Part shown: positions 8,826-17,539 of the stretch, piece after piece
Position numbering within the stretch: position 1 is the first letter of the stretch
How the letters are laid out: the number at the start of each line of letters is the position of its first letter
Assembly (NCBI GenBank): GCA_963969495.1
Contig: OZ018321.1
Location: forward strand, 138,036,685 to 138,100,684
Source: Ceratothoa steindachneri
Lineage: Eukaryota; Arthropoda; Malacostraca; Isopoda; Cymothoidae
Direction of reading: 5' to 3'
Length of the DNA: 64,000 bases
Notes under the pieces: generated by a model
What the model was told of the DNA's origin: nothing
The model's database searches: none
What the model saw: the letters and a program-made list of their open reading frames with translations, nothing else
Made by a program: the position numbers and the translations under genes

Positions 8826-11800
8826 TTAAAAAAAAGGGAGAAGGCCGGCCTCCCCCAAAAAGTTAGCAAGTCCACCAGTCAAAGTGCACGCACTCGTCCC
8901 GAGTACAAGGGACAGGCGGTAGCGACCCCGCCCCTCCCGGTACCGGGACAGGTGTCGTGCGCGAAGATCACCCAGACTGGGACATTCGACAAGAATGTGC
9001 CGAACAGTCTGGGGGACGACGCAGTCGTTGCAATAGGGCGCAGGCGAGCGCTCCACCAGATAGCGATGCGTCACACGAGTGTGTCCGATTCGGAGACGAC
9101 AGAAAGCAACCTGAAGCCGCCGCGGCATTGGGGGATAGGTCCATGGGAACAGTCGCGGCGCAATGGCACGCAACTTTAAGTTCCCTTCGACCGTCTCCCA
9201 TCTTCTTTGCCAAGCAGTCCGAAGAGCTGCCCGTATTCCTGCCATGTAGTCGGTGTGAGGAAGAGCGAAACGCTGGTCCGGTCGCAGAGTCCTCGCGGAC
9301 TCTTTGGCGCCCTCATCGGCGCGCTCATTCCCCGCAATTCCCACATGTCCAGGAACCCAGCAGAAGATAATCTCGACATCTGCCCGGCTCGCCAAAACCG
9401 TGGCGTCACGGATATCGCGAACCAGGGGATGCGGAGATTCCAATGCCCCGAGAGCACTCAGGGCGCTTTGTGAGTCGCTATAGATCACAATCCGGTCTCC
9501 GAACCGGGCACGTCGCGTAATCTCCCGTACCGAGTGGTGTATTGCCACCAGCTCGGCCGTGAAGACAGACGCAGCGCCTGGTAGAGCCCCGCTGACTTCA
9601 AACAGAGGGGATACGGCGTGGAAGCCGACCCCCTCTTGGGACTTGGAGCCATCCGTATACACTGGCACGGTTCCAGCGTGACACGATGTGTGCTCCAAAA
9701 AGGTCGAACGCAATACTCCCGGCGCAGTACAAGCTTTGGGAGCAGAGGCGTGGCGACAAATAGCCAAATGTGGTACCCTCCAGGGTGGCGTCCTGGGCAG
9801 AACCAGGGGCGCCACCGGCCCGAGAGCTATATCTACCTCTCGAAGGAGTTTCCTGGCCCTAAACCCAAAGGGCTTAGGGTATGACTGGCGTCTCTCGGCG
9901 GCATAGGCAACATCGAGATCAGCTGCGGATGCAGTGAGAGCTGTTGGCGACTGAGGGAGGCGCCGGGCTCGCGCGTACAGGCGAGTGATGCACTGCACGC
10001 GGCGAAGAGCGAGTGGCATCTCCCCAGCATCGACCAACAGGCTCTCAATGGGGGAAGTGCGGAAGGCACCGGTCGCAAGGCGAAGGCCGGTGTGGTGGAT
10101 CGAATCCACCTTCCGCAATAAACGCTCGGCTGCGGATGCATAAAACTCGCATCCGTAGTCGAGCTTCGAGCGAACAAAGGATCGATAAAAAAGTAAGGCG
10201 GTAGCCCTATCAGCGCCCCAAGCGCTGAACGTCACGGAACGGAGAATGTCCATGGCGCGGGTACAAGAGACCCTAAGGCTGCGAATATGAGCCTCCAAGG
10301 TGAGGCGTCGGTCGAATACAAGACCAAGGAAACGGTGCGACTCAACCAAATCCAGGCGCACCCCATTAAGAAACAAATCTGGGTCGGGGTGAAGCCGTGG
10401 ATGGCGGCAGAAGTGCACCACCTTAGTCTTGGCCAAAGAAAACCGAAACCTGTGCGCTTCGGCATAGCGAGAGACGCGGTTCAATGCCTGTTGGAGTCGA
10501 CGCTCCAGAGTTGGCATCTGGGCCGCGCCAAAAGAGATCGAAAGGTCGTCCACGTAGAGCGTAGCGAGAACATCTTCCGGCAGCACCGAGGTGATGCCGT
10601 TGATGCTCAGGGCAAAGAGTGTGACACTGAGGACACTTCCCTGCGGGACACCCTCTTCCTGCTCCTTTGGGCCGGAGAGAGCTCCCCCCACCCGTACGCG
10701 GAATCGACGATCTCGCAAAAATTCAGATATAAACATTGGGAGGCGTCCCCTCGCCCCCATCGTGTAGAGAGTCTCCATGATACCGTATCGCCATGCGGTA
10801 TCATAGGCCTTCTCCAGATCAAAAAACACCGTGGCGTAGTGCTGTCTACGAAGGAAAGCCTCGCAGACGGCATTTTCCAGTCGGAGCAGAGCATCCGATG
10901 TGGAGTGGAACTTGCGGAAGCCGCACTGTGCGGAAGACAGATGGCCTCCGCTGTCCAGGAAAAAAGCTAATCTAACGTTTACCAATTTCTCCATCAACTT
11001 GCACACGCAAGAGGTTAGAGAGATTGGGCGGAAACCGGTCGGAGTAGAGTGATCTCTCCCCGGTTTGCGAAAGGCGAGCACAGTAGCGATTCGCCAGGAG
11101 TCTGGGAGAAGACCTTCCACCCAGATCCTGTTGAACAGATCTAACAGAAAGGCCATGCCTCGCTCACCCAGGTGTCGAAGCATGGCGTACGGGACATCGT
11201 CCGGACCATGGGCGGTGTCCGCGCACGAAGCGAGAGCGGAACGCAACTCACTCACAGTAAACTTGTCGTTGAAGGGTTCTCCGCCACTGGAGGTAAAGTC
11301 CAGCCGGCGGCCTTCCGCGACATCACGACGTGCATTGAATGCTGGCGGAGCAGCATCACGGCTAGAGAATGCGGAAAAAGCGGTCGCTAAGGATTCCGCC
11401 ACGGACGCGGGGTCTGAGATTGCAGTCCCATTCTCCTGGAGAACGGGAGGGGGGTCCTGCGAGAACTTGCCCCGAATCCTTTTGACTCGCTTCCACACCT
11501 CAGCTAAAGGGGTCTTCCCGTTAAGTGAAGACACGTATGCCCGCCAAGAAGAGCGGCGGGCGTGCTTCGAAATATACCGGAACCTAGCCCTAGCCCGACG
11601 AAATTCAGCGACAGTGAAATCGTTCGGGCGGCGCTTATAGCGCATGTAGGCATAACGCTTCTGTTTGAGGGCCGTCTCACACTCGGCCGACCACCATGGG
11701 AGTGGTCGGCGTGCAAAACGGCCAGACGTCCTAGGAATAGTAGTCAGGCCCACGGCGATGAGGTTGCCGGAGAAGAACTCAACGGCCTCATCTACCGACC

Positions 11801-14800
11801 TAAACTCCTCGACTGAGATAGAGAATTCAGTCATTTCCTGAAATGCAGGCCACCGCGCCCGCGCCAAGCACCACCGAGGTGGTCTCTCAGGCGGCAGTTG
11901 CCCTGAAAATGATATTTGAATGGGAAAGTGATCACTACCATGGAGGTCATCGACCACCCCCCAATCAAAATCAGGCTGTGCATCCGAAGAGCACAAAGAT
12001 AGGTCAAGGCAAGAAAATGAAGCGGTTCTCGGACAGTGATGCGTAAACTCATCCACGTTTAGGACACCCATCTCAAGCTCTTCGATCAGATCGGCAAGGA
12101 CTTGTCCCCTGGGATTTATGGAGTAATCTCCCCAGAGAGGATGCCTGCCGTTCAGATCTCCAAGCAAGAGATAGGGCCTCGGCAACCGTGCCACGACGCG
12201 GCGGAAGTCCCCCGCGTCGAAGTCAGCTGACGGTGGAATGTACGCAGAAATGATAGTATACCTCCTATCCAGGTGCAGCTGCACAGCCACTGCCTGAAGG
12301 GAGGTCTCTAAAGAGAAAGGAAGAACGGAGACATCATGCCGGGTGTAAACTGCGCATCCCCCAGCCCGGCCATCCCGCGGTGGTGGGGTCGCAAGACCCT
12401 TATACCCCGGGAGGGCAGGGAGGGGGCACGCACCTAGCATGGTCTCCTGCAAAAAAATAGCTAACGGGGAACGGGACGAGACGAGCCTCCGCAGCTCCTC
12501 CCAGTTGGCCCGGAGTCCACGGCAATTCCATTGAAGGAATATGCCCTCCAGGCCTAGCTCGGAGGAGACGCGGGGGCCCTCCTCGAATTGAAGACCCTCA
12601 CGGGAATGGCCGTACGCTTCCCGGGGGCAGAACCCCGGGCGCTGTTGGCCGGACAAAGCGCTGAAGGCGCTGTTGGCCGGACAAAGCGCTGAAGGCGCTG
12701 TCGCCTTCGAGGACTTATTGGGGGAGGTTGGGCTCGCCATGCGAGTCTTTTTCTCCCTCCGCCTCGAAACCTTAGGCGGGCGTTGCGGCTTCGGAGGCGG
12801 GGGGCCCTCTTTTCGAGGAACCACCGTCTCCGAGCAACTCGCTCCACCTCGGGGCGTGGGCGAAGGAGCCGAAGCTCCTTTGTTGCTGTCCTCCTTTCGG
12901 GGGACAGCTTTAGGAACCCCGGAAGATGGCCTAGCGACCATCTTCAGGGGTGTTGCCTCCTGTGAGTCTAACGACTCGGTGGAGGCGCGTGGCCGTTTCG
13001 CCTTACGGGAAACGGTCACGCTGGGGGAGGAGGGGGGAGCCCTGGTTTTAGCCGGGGCAGGGTATGAACCCTTTTTGCCGCCAGCTTTACCAGGGGAGCG
13101 CCCGGGTTGGGTAGAGCCCGCAGAAGGGCTCCGAATGGGCGCGGAAACAACCGTGCTCGTTGGCCTGGATGGGCCAGGAGCAGAGGGTGCCTTCTTAACT
13201 ATTGAGGCATATGACGTCCCAGGCAGAGCCGGGCGCGCCAGGACCAAGTCCTTTGCCTCGCGGAATGAGAGTCGATCCTGGGCCTGAACGGCCAGGATTT
13301 CTTTCTCAAGGAGATATGCACCACATTGCTTCGAAGAAGCAGGGTGCGGCTCTCCGCAATTGACACACTTGGCCACACACGATTTGGACTTATCGTGTGC
13401 GACCTTGGAGCAATTTACACAGACTTCGGGTGACCCCGACTTTGCACGTCTACATGAGCGATTCGTATGGCCGAAGCGGTGACAGTAATAGCACCGCCGC
13501 GGCAGTGGCACGAATGCCTTCACGCGGTAGCGGTACCAACCGGCACGCACCGACTCAGGAAGCTTGTCACAGTCGAACGTGACGAAGAGTGTAGGGGTGG
13601 GTCTCGAGGCCCCTCCCTGTTTTCTCATCACACGTTCGACCCTGACCGCTCCATGGTCGGCCAGCTCTAAGGTGATGTCCTCAATGGAGTAGTCAACGAG
13701 TTCCCTCGCATAAACTACTCCTTTCACAAAGTTCATGGTAGAGTGCGGCGTCACACTCACCGGGGTGCCATGAAGTGTCCGAAGAGCACTAATCTTGGCC
13801 GCCTCGGCGGGATTCGCCGCATTCGCCAGAAGGCTCCCGTCCGAGAAACGGGTTACCTTCGGCTCTCTACCAATTGCACTAGCTAATCCTCTCCTCTGAT
13901 GGATCATGTTGCCCTTGGACAACATGGTGCCATCAGTGGAGCGAATAACGAGGAAGCGTTTGAAGCCAGCGGGCTCGAAAACGCCAGGTAACCTCTGAAT
14001 GAGGGGCCCCGATGTCATCGAGGCTCCGCCCTGTGCACTCTTGGTATTAGTCTTCTTTGTCAGGGGCTCCGCAACCGGGGGGGCAGAGGGGGCGGATGTG
14101 CCGATCTTGGCTTGGTCGCTTGCCAGAGTGGCAGCAGACCCATCCGTCCCCGCAGCCCCCGCGGATGGAGAGGAGCCCCGAGTCTTTTTTGTCTTTTTAG
14201 TCTTTTTCTTTTTCTTTTTCGGAGAGGAGGGCGGGGAATGAACCCGCTTTTCACCTCCGCCGGCAGAAGTCCCCAGGCCAGATGGACCAGCCTCAGCCAG
14301 GTCCCTCTCCGAAATGGAGAAGGTCCTGGTTGTCGTAGGGGCACCTGTCGGAGGAGATCCCTCCCCTCCTTTTATTGCCTCGGAGCCCTCAGCCATTTGA
14401 GGAGGACCTTGCATAGGGGCGGATTCGGGTTCGGTGCTTGGCGCCGAGCCCGAACTCCCCCCCATGGAAGGCCCTACCGTCTGAGGCTGGGTCTCCTCAA
14501 GAACCATGTCTATCACAGGAGGGGCCTCCAGTTGGCCATCCCCTCCCAGGACATCGCAGGTCCCCTTGGCAGTATTGTCACTAGTCAGGTGGTGTGGAGA
14601 GGCACAGGCCTTGACCCCAGCAAGGTTTAAAATTCTTGCCAGCAGGTCTTTTGAGGGAAGCGACCGAAGGGGCCTGGCTTCCATCTCCCCCCTAAGGGGG
14701 TTTGCCCTACCGAGCCGCTTGCACGAGGGGCGGTCGGCAATGGGCTGCCTGCTGGCTTTCTTGGCAGTCCCCTTAGAAAGCAAAGGAGGGACTGCCGCTG

Positions 14801-15041
14801 GAGATAGGGAGGTGCCCGAAAGCACCTCCAGAGAAGGGGGTGAGGGGGAGTCCCCTACACCCGTAGGCGTAGGAGAGGAGTAAGCCTCCTCTCCGGTTAA
14901 AGAATTATGGAGGGTCCCTTGCGCAAGCACAAGGGGGGGGACCTCCATTTTCTCGGTGGAGCTGCCCGAGGGCGGCTCCGTCGATTTTCTTGGGGAAGTT
15001 GGGGGTTGGGTTTTTTGTTGTTTTTTTTTATTCATGGGCAT
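8826..15041 (-). CDS. I-like LINE polyprotein: gag-like ORF1 fused to EN-RT-RNase H
   Basis: 2071 codons. Residues 1-330 are low-complexity Pro/Ser/Lys-rich with a KKKKKKTKKTKK basic run. About 350-510 is a gag-like RNA-binding domain. Three zinc knuckles follow near 517-570 (CYYCHRFGHTNRSC, CVNCSKVAHDKSKSC, CVNCGEPHPASSKQC). The endonuclease starts near 832 (FLQWNCRGLRANWEE, GDLNGRHPLWG, GSDHFPI). RT has [26 protein letters not shown] and the catalytic YVDD near 1500. RNase H has VYTDGSK near 1795, AELVAIH, YSDSQSAL and WVPGHVGIAGNERAD. A Cys-His cluster (CNDC...HILVEC) lies near 2005. The usual two frames are joined: a 28-bp tandem duplication (12641-12696) shifts frame exactly at the ORF1/ORF2 junction. 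The start is the first ATG of the frame. Confidence 0.93.
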   Translation of the reverse strand: MPMNKKKQQKTQPPTSPRKSTEPPSGSSTEKMEVPPLVLAQGTLHNSLTGEEAYSSPTPTGVGDSPSPPSLEVLSGTSLSPAAVPPLLSKGTAKKASRQPIADRPSCKRLGRANPLRGEMEARPLRSLPSKDLLARILNLAGVKACASPHHLTSDNTAKGTCDVLGGDGQLEAPPVIDMVLEETQPQTVGPSMGGSSGSAPSTEPESAPMQGPPQMAEGSEAIKGGEGSPPTGAPTTTRTFSISERDLAEAGPSGLGTSAGGGEKRVHSPPSSPKKKKKKTKKTKKTRGSSPSAGAAGTDGSAATLASDQAKIGTSAPSAPPVAEPLTKKTNTKSAQGGASMTSGPLIQRLPGVFEPAGFKRFLVIRSTDGTMLSKGNMIHQRRGLASAIGREPKVTRFSDGSLLANAANPAEAAKISALRTLHGTPVSVTPHSTMNFVKGVVYARELVDYSIEDITLELADHGAVRVERVMRKQGGASRPTPTLFVTFDCDKLPESVRAGWYRYRVKAFVPLPRRCYYCHRFGHTNRSCRRAKSGSPEVCVNCSKVAHDKSKSCVAKCVNCGEPHPASSKQCGAYLLEKEILAVQAQDRLSFREAKDLVLARPALPGTSYASIVKKAPSAPGPSRPTSTVVSAPIRSPSAGSTQPGRSPGKAGGKKGSYPAPAKTRAPPSSPSVTVSRKAKRPRASTESLDSQEATPLKMVARPSSGVPKAVPRKEDSNKGASAPSPTPRGGASCSETVVPRKEGPPPPKPQRPPKVSRRREKKTRMASPTSPNKSSKATAPSALCPANSAFSALSGQQRPGFCPREAYGHSREGLQFEEGPRVSSELGLEGIFLQWNCRGLRANWEELRRLVSSRSPLAIFLQETMLGACPLPALPGYKGLATPPPRDGRAGGCAVYTRHDVSVLPFSLETSLQAVAVQLHLDRRYTIISAYIPPSADFDAGDFRRVVARLPRPYLLLGDLNGRHPLWGDYSINPRGQVLADLIEELEMGVLNVDEFTHHCPRTASFSCLDLSLCSSDAQPDFDWGVVDDLHGSDHFPIQISFSGQLPPERPPRWCLARARWPAFQEMTEFSISVEEFRSVDEAVEFFSGNLIAVGLTTIPRTSGRFARRPLPWWSAECETALKQKRYAYMRYKRRPNDFTVAEFRRARARFRYISKHARRSSWRAYVSSLNGKTPLAEVWKRVKRIRGKFSQDPPPVLQENGTAISDPASVAESLATAFSAFSSRDAAPPAFNARRDVAEGRRLDFTSSGGEPFNDKFTVSELRSALASCADTAHGPDDVPYAMLRHLGERGMAFLLDLFNRIWVEGLLPDSWRIATVLAFRKPGRDHSTPTGFRPISLTSCVCKLMEKLVNVRLAFFLDSGGHLSSAQCGFRKFHSTSDALLRLENAVCEAFLRRQHYATVFFDLEKAYDTAWRYGIMETLYTMGARGRLPMFISEFLRDRRFRVRVGGALSGPKEQEEGVPQGSVLSVTLFALSINGITSVLPEDVLATLYVDDLSISFGAAQMPTLERRLQQALNRVSRYAEAHRFRFSLAKTKVVHFCRHPRLHPDPDLFLNGVRLDLVESHRFLGLVFDRRLTLEAHIRSLRVSCTRAMDILRSVTFSAWGADRATALLFYRSFVRSKLDYGCEFYASAAERLLRKVDSIHHTGLRLATGAFRTSPIESLLVDAGEMPLALRRVQCITRLYARARRLPQSPTALTASAADLDVAYAAERRQSYPKPFGFRARKLLREVDIALGPVAPLVLPRTPPWRVPHLAICRHASAPKACTAPGVLRSTFLEHTSCHAGTVPVYTDGSKSQEGVGFHAVSPLFEVSGALPGAASVFTAELVAIHHSVREITRRARFGDRIVIYSDSQSALSALGALESPHPLVRDIRDATVLASRADVEIIFCWVPGHVGIAGNERADEGAKESARTLRPDQRFALPHTDYMAGIRAALRTAWQRRWETVEGNLKLRAIAPRLFPWTYPPMPRRLQVAFCRLRIGHTRVTHRYLVERSPAPYCNDCVVPQTVRHILVECPSLGDLRARHLSRYREGRGRYRLSLVLGTSACTLTGGLANFLGEAGLLPFF
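12641..12696 (-). repeat. 28-bp tandem duplication at the ORF1/ORF2 junction
   Basis: Two adjacent perfect copies (12641-12668 and 12669-12696) beginning GCTGTTGGCC. Because 28 is not a multiple of three, removing one copy would put ORF1 into a different frame that ends at a TAG near 12551-12553, while the endonuclease frame would begin without an ATG ahead of the catalytic block. The duplication therefore creates the single long frame seen here. Confidence 0.9.
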
Positions 15042-15571
15042 GGTGACCCTCTTTTGATTACGGGACGCAATAGCTCATCACCTCTCGCAGTTGCCCGCAC
15101 TGCGAGAGGTGCTTACAAGCCCGGCAGAGCCAGGCGCCGCCATTCGGGACCACCCCTCCCGCCTGGTGGCCTGGCAGTCCTTTGGCATGGCGGCTCCACC
15201 TTGGACACGGCGTAAAAAATATAGGTTGTGAAGAGGAGAGGAAAAGGGATGTGAGGAAGATGTGGGTGGGGATGAAGCAGGTTGTTAAAAAACCCCCATC
15301 CCGAACCGGAGCTCAGGGGTTAGGGAACAATGTCCCCTCCCCCCTCAGCCCCGATCCGGGGTGGTTGGCTTGAGAAGAAGGTCAGCATTCTACCCTGTGA
15401 AATTAGAGGCTGACCAGAGAAAGTTGTGGGAGAGGTTGTATGAAAAGCGACGAGGTAGGGGAGAAATCGGGCTATCTGAAGGAAGGAAGAGAGGCTAAGC
15501 TGGGGCCGGACGGAGTGCTGGATCCCGTCAGCACGGCGGCCAGGATGGCAAATCGCCGCGCCCCTTACGGG

Positions 15572-15586
15572 GGACCATAGATTCCA
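15572..15586. repeat. Target-site duplication of the I-like LINE (right)
   Basis: An exact copy of 8623-8637. Confidence 0.92.
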
Positions 15587-15748
15587 AAGAAGCCATCAAA
15601 ACCATTCTATCTCTAACCATCAAAGAGTTATAAGCTAGCAAAAACTGAAATATTGAACAAATCTGTCACATCTGAACCAACTTCCGATTTAAAATATTCA
15701 TACTTAGAAACAATACTAAAAGTTATAACTGAGAGGATATGATGATAC
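15587..15748. repeat. Repeat R, copy 1, segment 2
   Basis: It matches the reverse complement of about 23295-23460. Landmarks are CTCTAACCATCAAAGAG, then TTATAAGCTAGCAAAAAC and AAAAGTTATAACTGA. It continues R segment 1 after the LINE and ends at the TA where the mariner inserted. Confidence 0.85.
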
Positions 15749-15750
15749 GA

Positions 15751-15923
15751 GGGACAGTCAATAAGTTTGGCAATTCGGATATGAGGAAAAGTGTTCTATT
15801 ATTTTTCAATATAACGACCCTCAACTTCAATGCACTTGCGCCACTTGTCCCTGAGGCTTAGAATTCCTGACAACCAGAAATCTCCCAACAGCACGTGTTT
15901 CGTAGAGCTCTCGGAATATGTTG
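15751..15923 (-). pseudogene. Mariner 3' part: terminal repeat and transposase C-terminus
   Basis: The outer end reads CGAGGGACAGTCAATAAG next to a TA dinucleotide. It is the inverted counterpart of the end at 21665-21687. The minus strand then encodes KWRKCIEVEGRYIEK and a stop near 15800-15850, the typical mariner C-terminus, preceded by FRELYETRAVGRFLVV with at least one stop after it. The rest of the gene lies 4.8 kb away at 20739-21542 because a CR1-C LINE was inserted between them. Confidence 0.85.
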
Positions 15924-16324
15924 TATTTTGATTATTTGCTATACTTTGGTATTTGATAGAATTTTTTACGCAAAATAGTATTACGTATAGTCTAGTGACA
16001 TAGTAAACATAAATATTAAGTTATTAGATCGTATATTTTGTTAATATAATGATGTTGTTTAGCATTGTTATTTTTTTGGCCAGGTTCTTTTGTTTACCTT
16101 ATTTTGCGCGGGAAAGTATGTAGTAGCTAAATTAAATTAGTGTTTTGAAACCTCGTTTCTAGGTTGACGGTTTAATTAGCGACTGATTTGGACTGTGTTG
16201 TGCCTTAAATCTCATTTTGGTCTGTTGATTTATTTTTCAGATTTTTCACCACAGAATCAGCGAAAGCTAAGTTGCTCTTTTTTTTTTTCTTATTACTACT
16301 TAAGTTCTTTCTTTGTTTGAATAA

Positions 16325-17516
16325 GTGATGGAGTTCGGGGATGAAAGTGAGCATGAGTGTCGGAATGTATGCATTGATTGTGGTGTAGTTGGTGAGGGGT
16401 ATACATGTGTTGTATGTGGGCTGCGTGAATGCATTGTAGATTTAGAGGGGATGAGAAGGCAGGATTTAGACAGGATATGTAGGCTGGAGGGGTTAGTTGC
16501 TGAGCTCAGGAGGGAACTTAGTGTTAGGCCTAGAGCTGGGAATAGGTTAGGTGGTGAGGTAGGCCAGTTAGATGTTTCAGGTGAAGGTAGAGGGCCAGTT
16601 AGATGTTTCAGGTGAAGGTAGAGGGCCAGTGGAGGAGGTAGGATGTGATAGTTCTAGTGATAGTGAAGTTAGCCCCCTTAGATTAGTTAGAAATAGGCCT
16701 AGTGAGGATGGGGGACAGTGGAGAGTGGTTAGGAAACATGAAGCTAGGGAGGCTTCTCCTGTTCTTTGTGAGAATAGGGTTGCCTCTGTTGAGGTGGTTA
16801 GCCAGGGGGAGAATAGGTGTGTGAGTCAGAGGGACACAGATCCTATTAGCTTGACTAATAGATTCAGTGCCCTAAGAGAGGAAGTAACTGGAAGTGATAT
16901 GACTAATGGGGGTGGGGGTGGAGTTCGAGTGACTGGTAGTTTGAATGAGAATAGGAGTGGGGATGGAGTTAGGTCTGTGGGGGTTAGGAATAGGAGTCTG
17001 ACTGAAGTGCTTGTGATGGGTGATTCGCGAGTTAGATATTTAGATAGGAAGTTGAATGCAAGTAGATTGAATGGTTTGAGGGTGTGTTTGCCGGGTGCTG
17101 GAGTGAGAGATCTGTCTGATAGGTATGAGGAACTGGTGTCTGGCTGTGCAAGGGATGCGGTTGTGATTACACATGTAGGAGTGAATGATGTGAAGAAAGT
17201 GGGTGCATGTGAGTTACGTGAGAGGTACAAGAGGTTGATTGAAAAGGTGAAAGAAAGTAGAATGAAAGGTGTTGTGACAGGTGTGCTTCCAAGAATGGAT
17301 GTTGGGGTAGAATGGATGTCTCGTGCAATTGGGCTGAATGATTATGTGAGGAGGATGTGTGAGATGGAAGGTGTCATGTTTGTGGATGTGTGGGATAGGT
17401 TTGTTGGAATGAAAGAAATGTATGCGATGGATGGACTGCATTTGAGTAGGAGGGGGGTAGATGTGTTGTGGGAGGAGTATGATCGTGTTATTAGGTCTTT
17501 GCGGGTGGGAAACTAG
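16325..17516 (+). pseudogene. CR1-C ORF1, zinc-finger plus SGNH esterase, frameshifted
   Basis: The first part (16325-16615) has a Cys-rich block CIDCGVVGEGYTCVVCGLREC, then a Leu-rich likely coiled coil (DLDRICRLEGLVAELRREL). After a frame break it resumes to 17516 with a linker and an SGNH-hydrolase-like domain: VLVMGDSRVRYLD (nucleophile Ser in GDS), VVITHVGVND (Asn block), VVTGVLPRMD, and MDGLHLSRRGVDVL (Asp and His of D-x-x-H). All four blocks look intact. The break comes from a perfect 31-bp tandem duplication (16562-16592 and 16593-16623); with one copy the two halves would be one frame of about 387 codons. In CR1 elements ORF1 binds RNA and may act on lipids or membranes; that role is inferred from the family. 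Confidence 0.83.
16562..16623 (+). repeat. 31-bp tandem duplication in CR1-C ORF1
   Basis: Two perfect adjacent copies starting GGCCAGTTAGATG. The unit length is one more than a multiple of three, so it shifts the frame. A third partial start (GGCCAGT) follows because the unit begins with those bases. Confidence 0.92.
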
Positions 17517-17539
17517 ATACTAATAGTGGTCAGGGAATT

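Larger units (their letters stand above)
8638..15571 (-). mobile_element. Complete I-like non-LTR retrotransposon with RNase H
   Basis: A 6.9-kb element in minus orientation, bounded by a 15-bp target-site duplication. Its 5' UTR is 15042-15571 (GC-rich, no useful ATG), one 2071-codon frame occupies 8826-15041, and the 3' UTR 8638-8825 has a (GTT)n-like stretch on the sense strand and ends in an A-rich tail directly at the duplication. Base composition is far more GC-rich than the flanks, which suggests recent arrival or a distinct codon bias. Full length, an intact frame and an intact duplication all argue for a young insertion, possibly still able to move. RT plus C-terminal RNase H places it in the I group of LINEs. 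Confidence 0.93.

Noticed and set aside
8960..9020. A separate zinc-finger gene at the end of the I-like LINE
   Set aside because: The Cys-His cluster is in the same continuous frame as RT and RNase H and is the normal C-terminal block of such polyproteins.
13999..14630. Long plus-strand open frames opposite the I-like LINE (also around 12673-13287 and 10287-10970)
   Set aside because: They are antisense shadows of a GC-rich intact frame; the translations show no domain and mirror the LINE's codon pattern.
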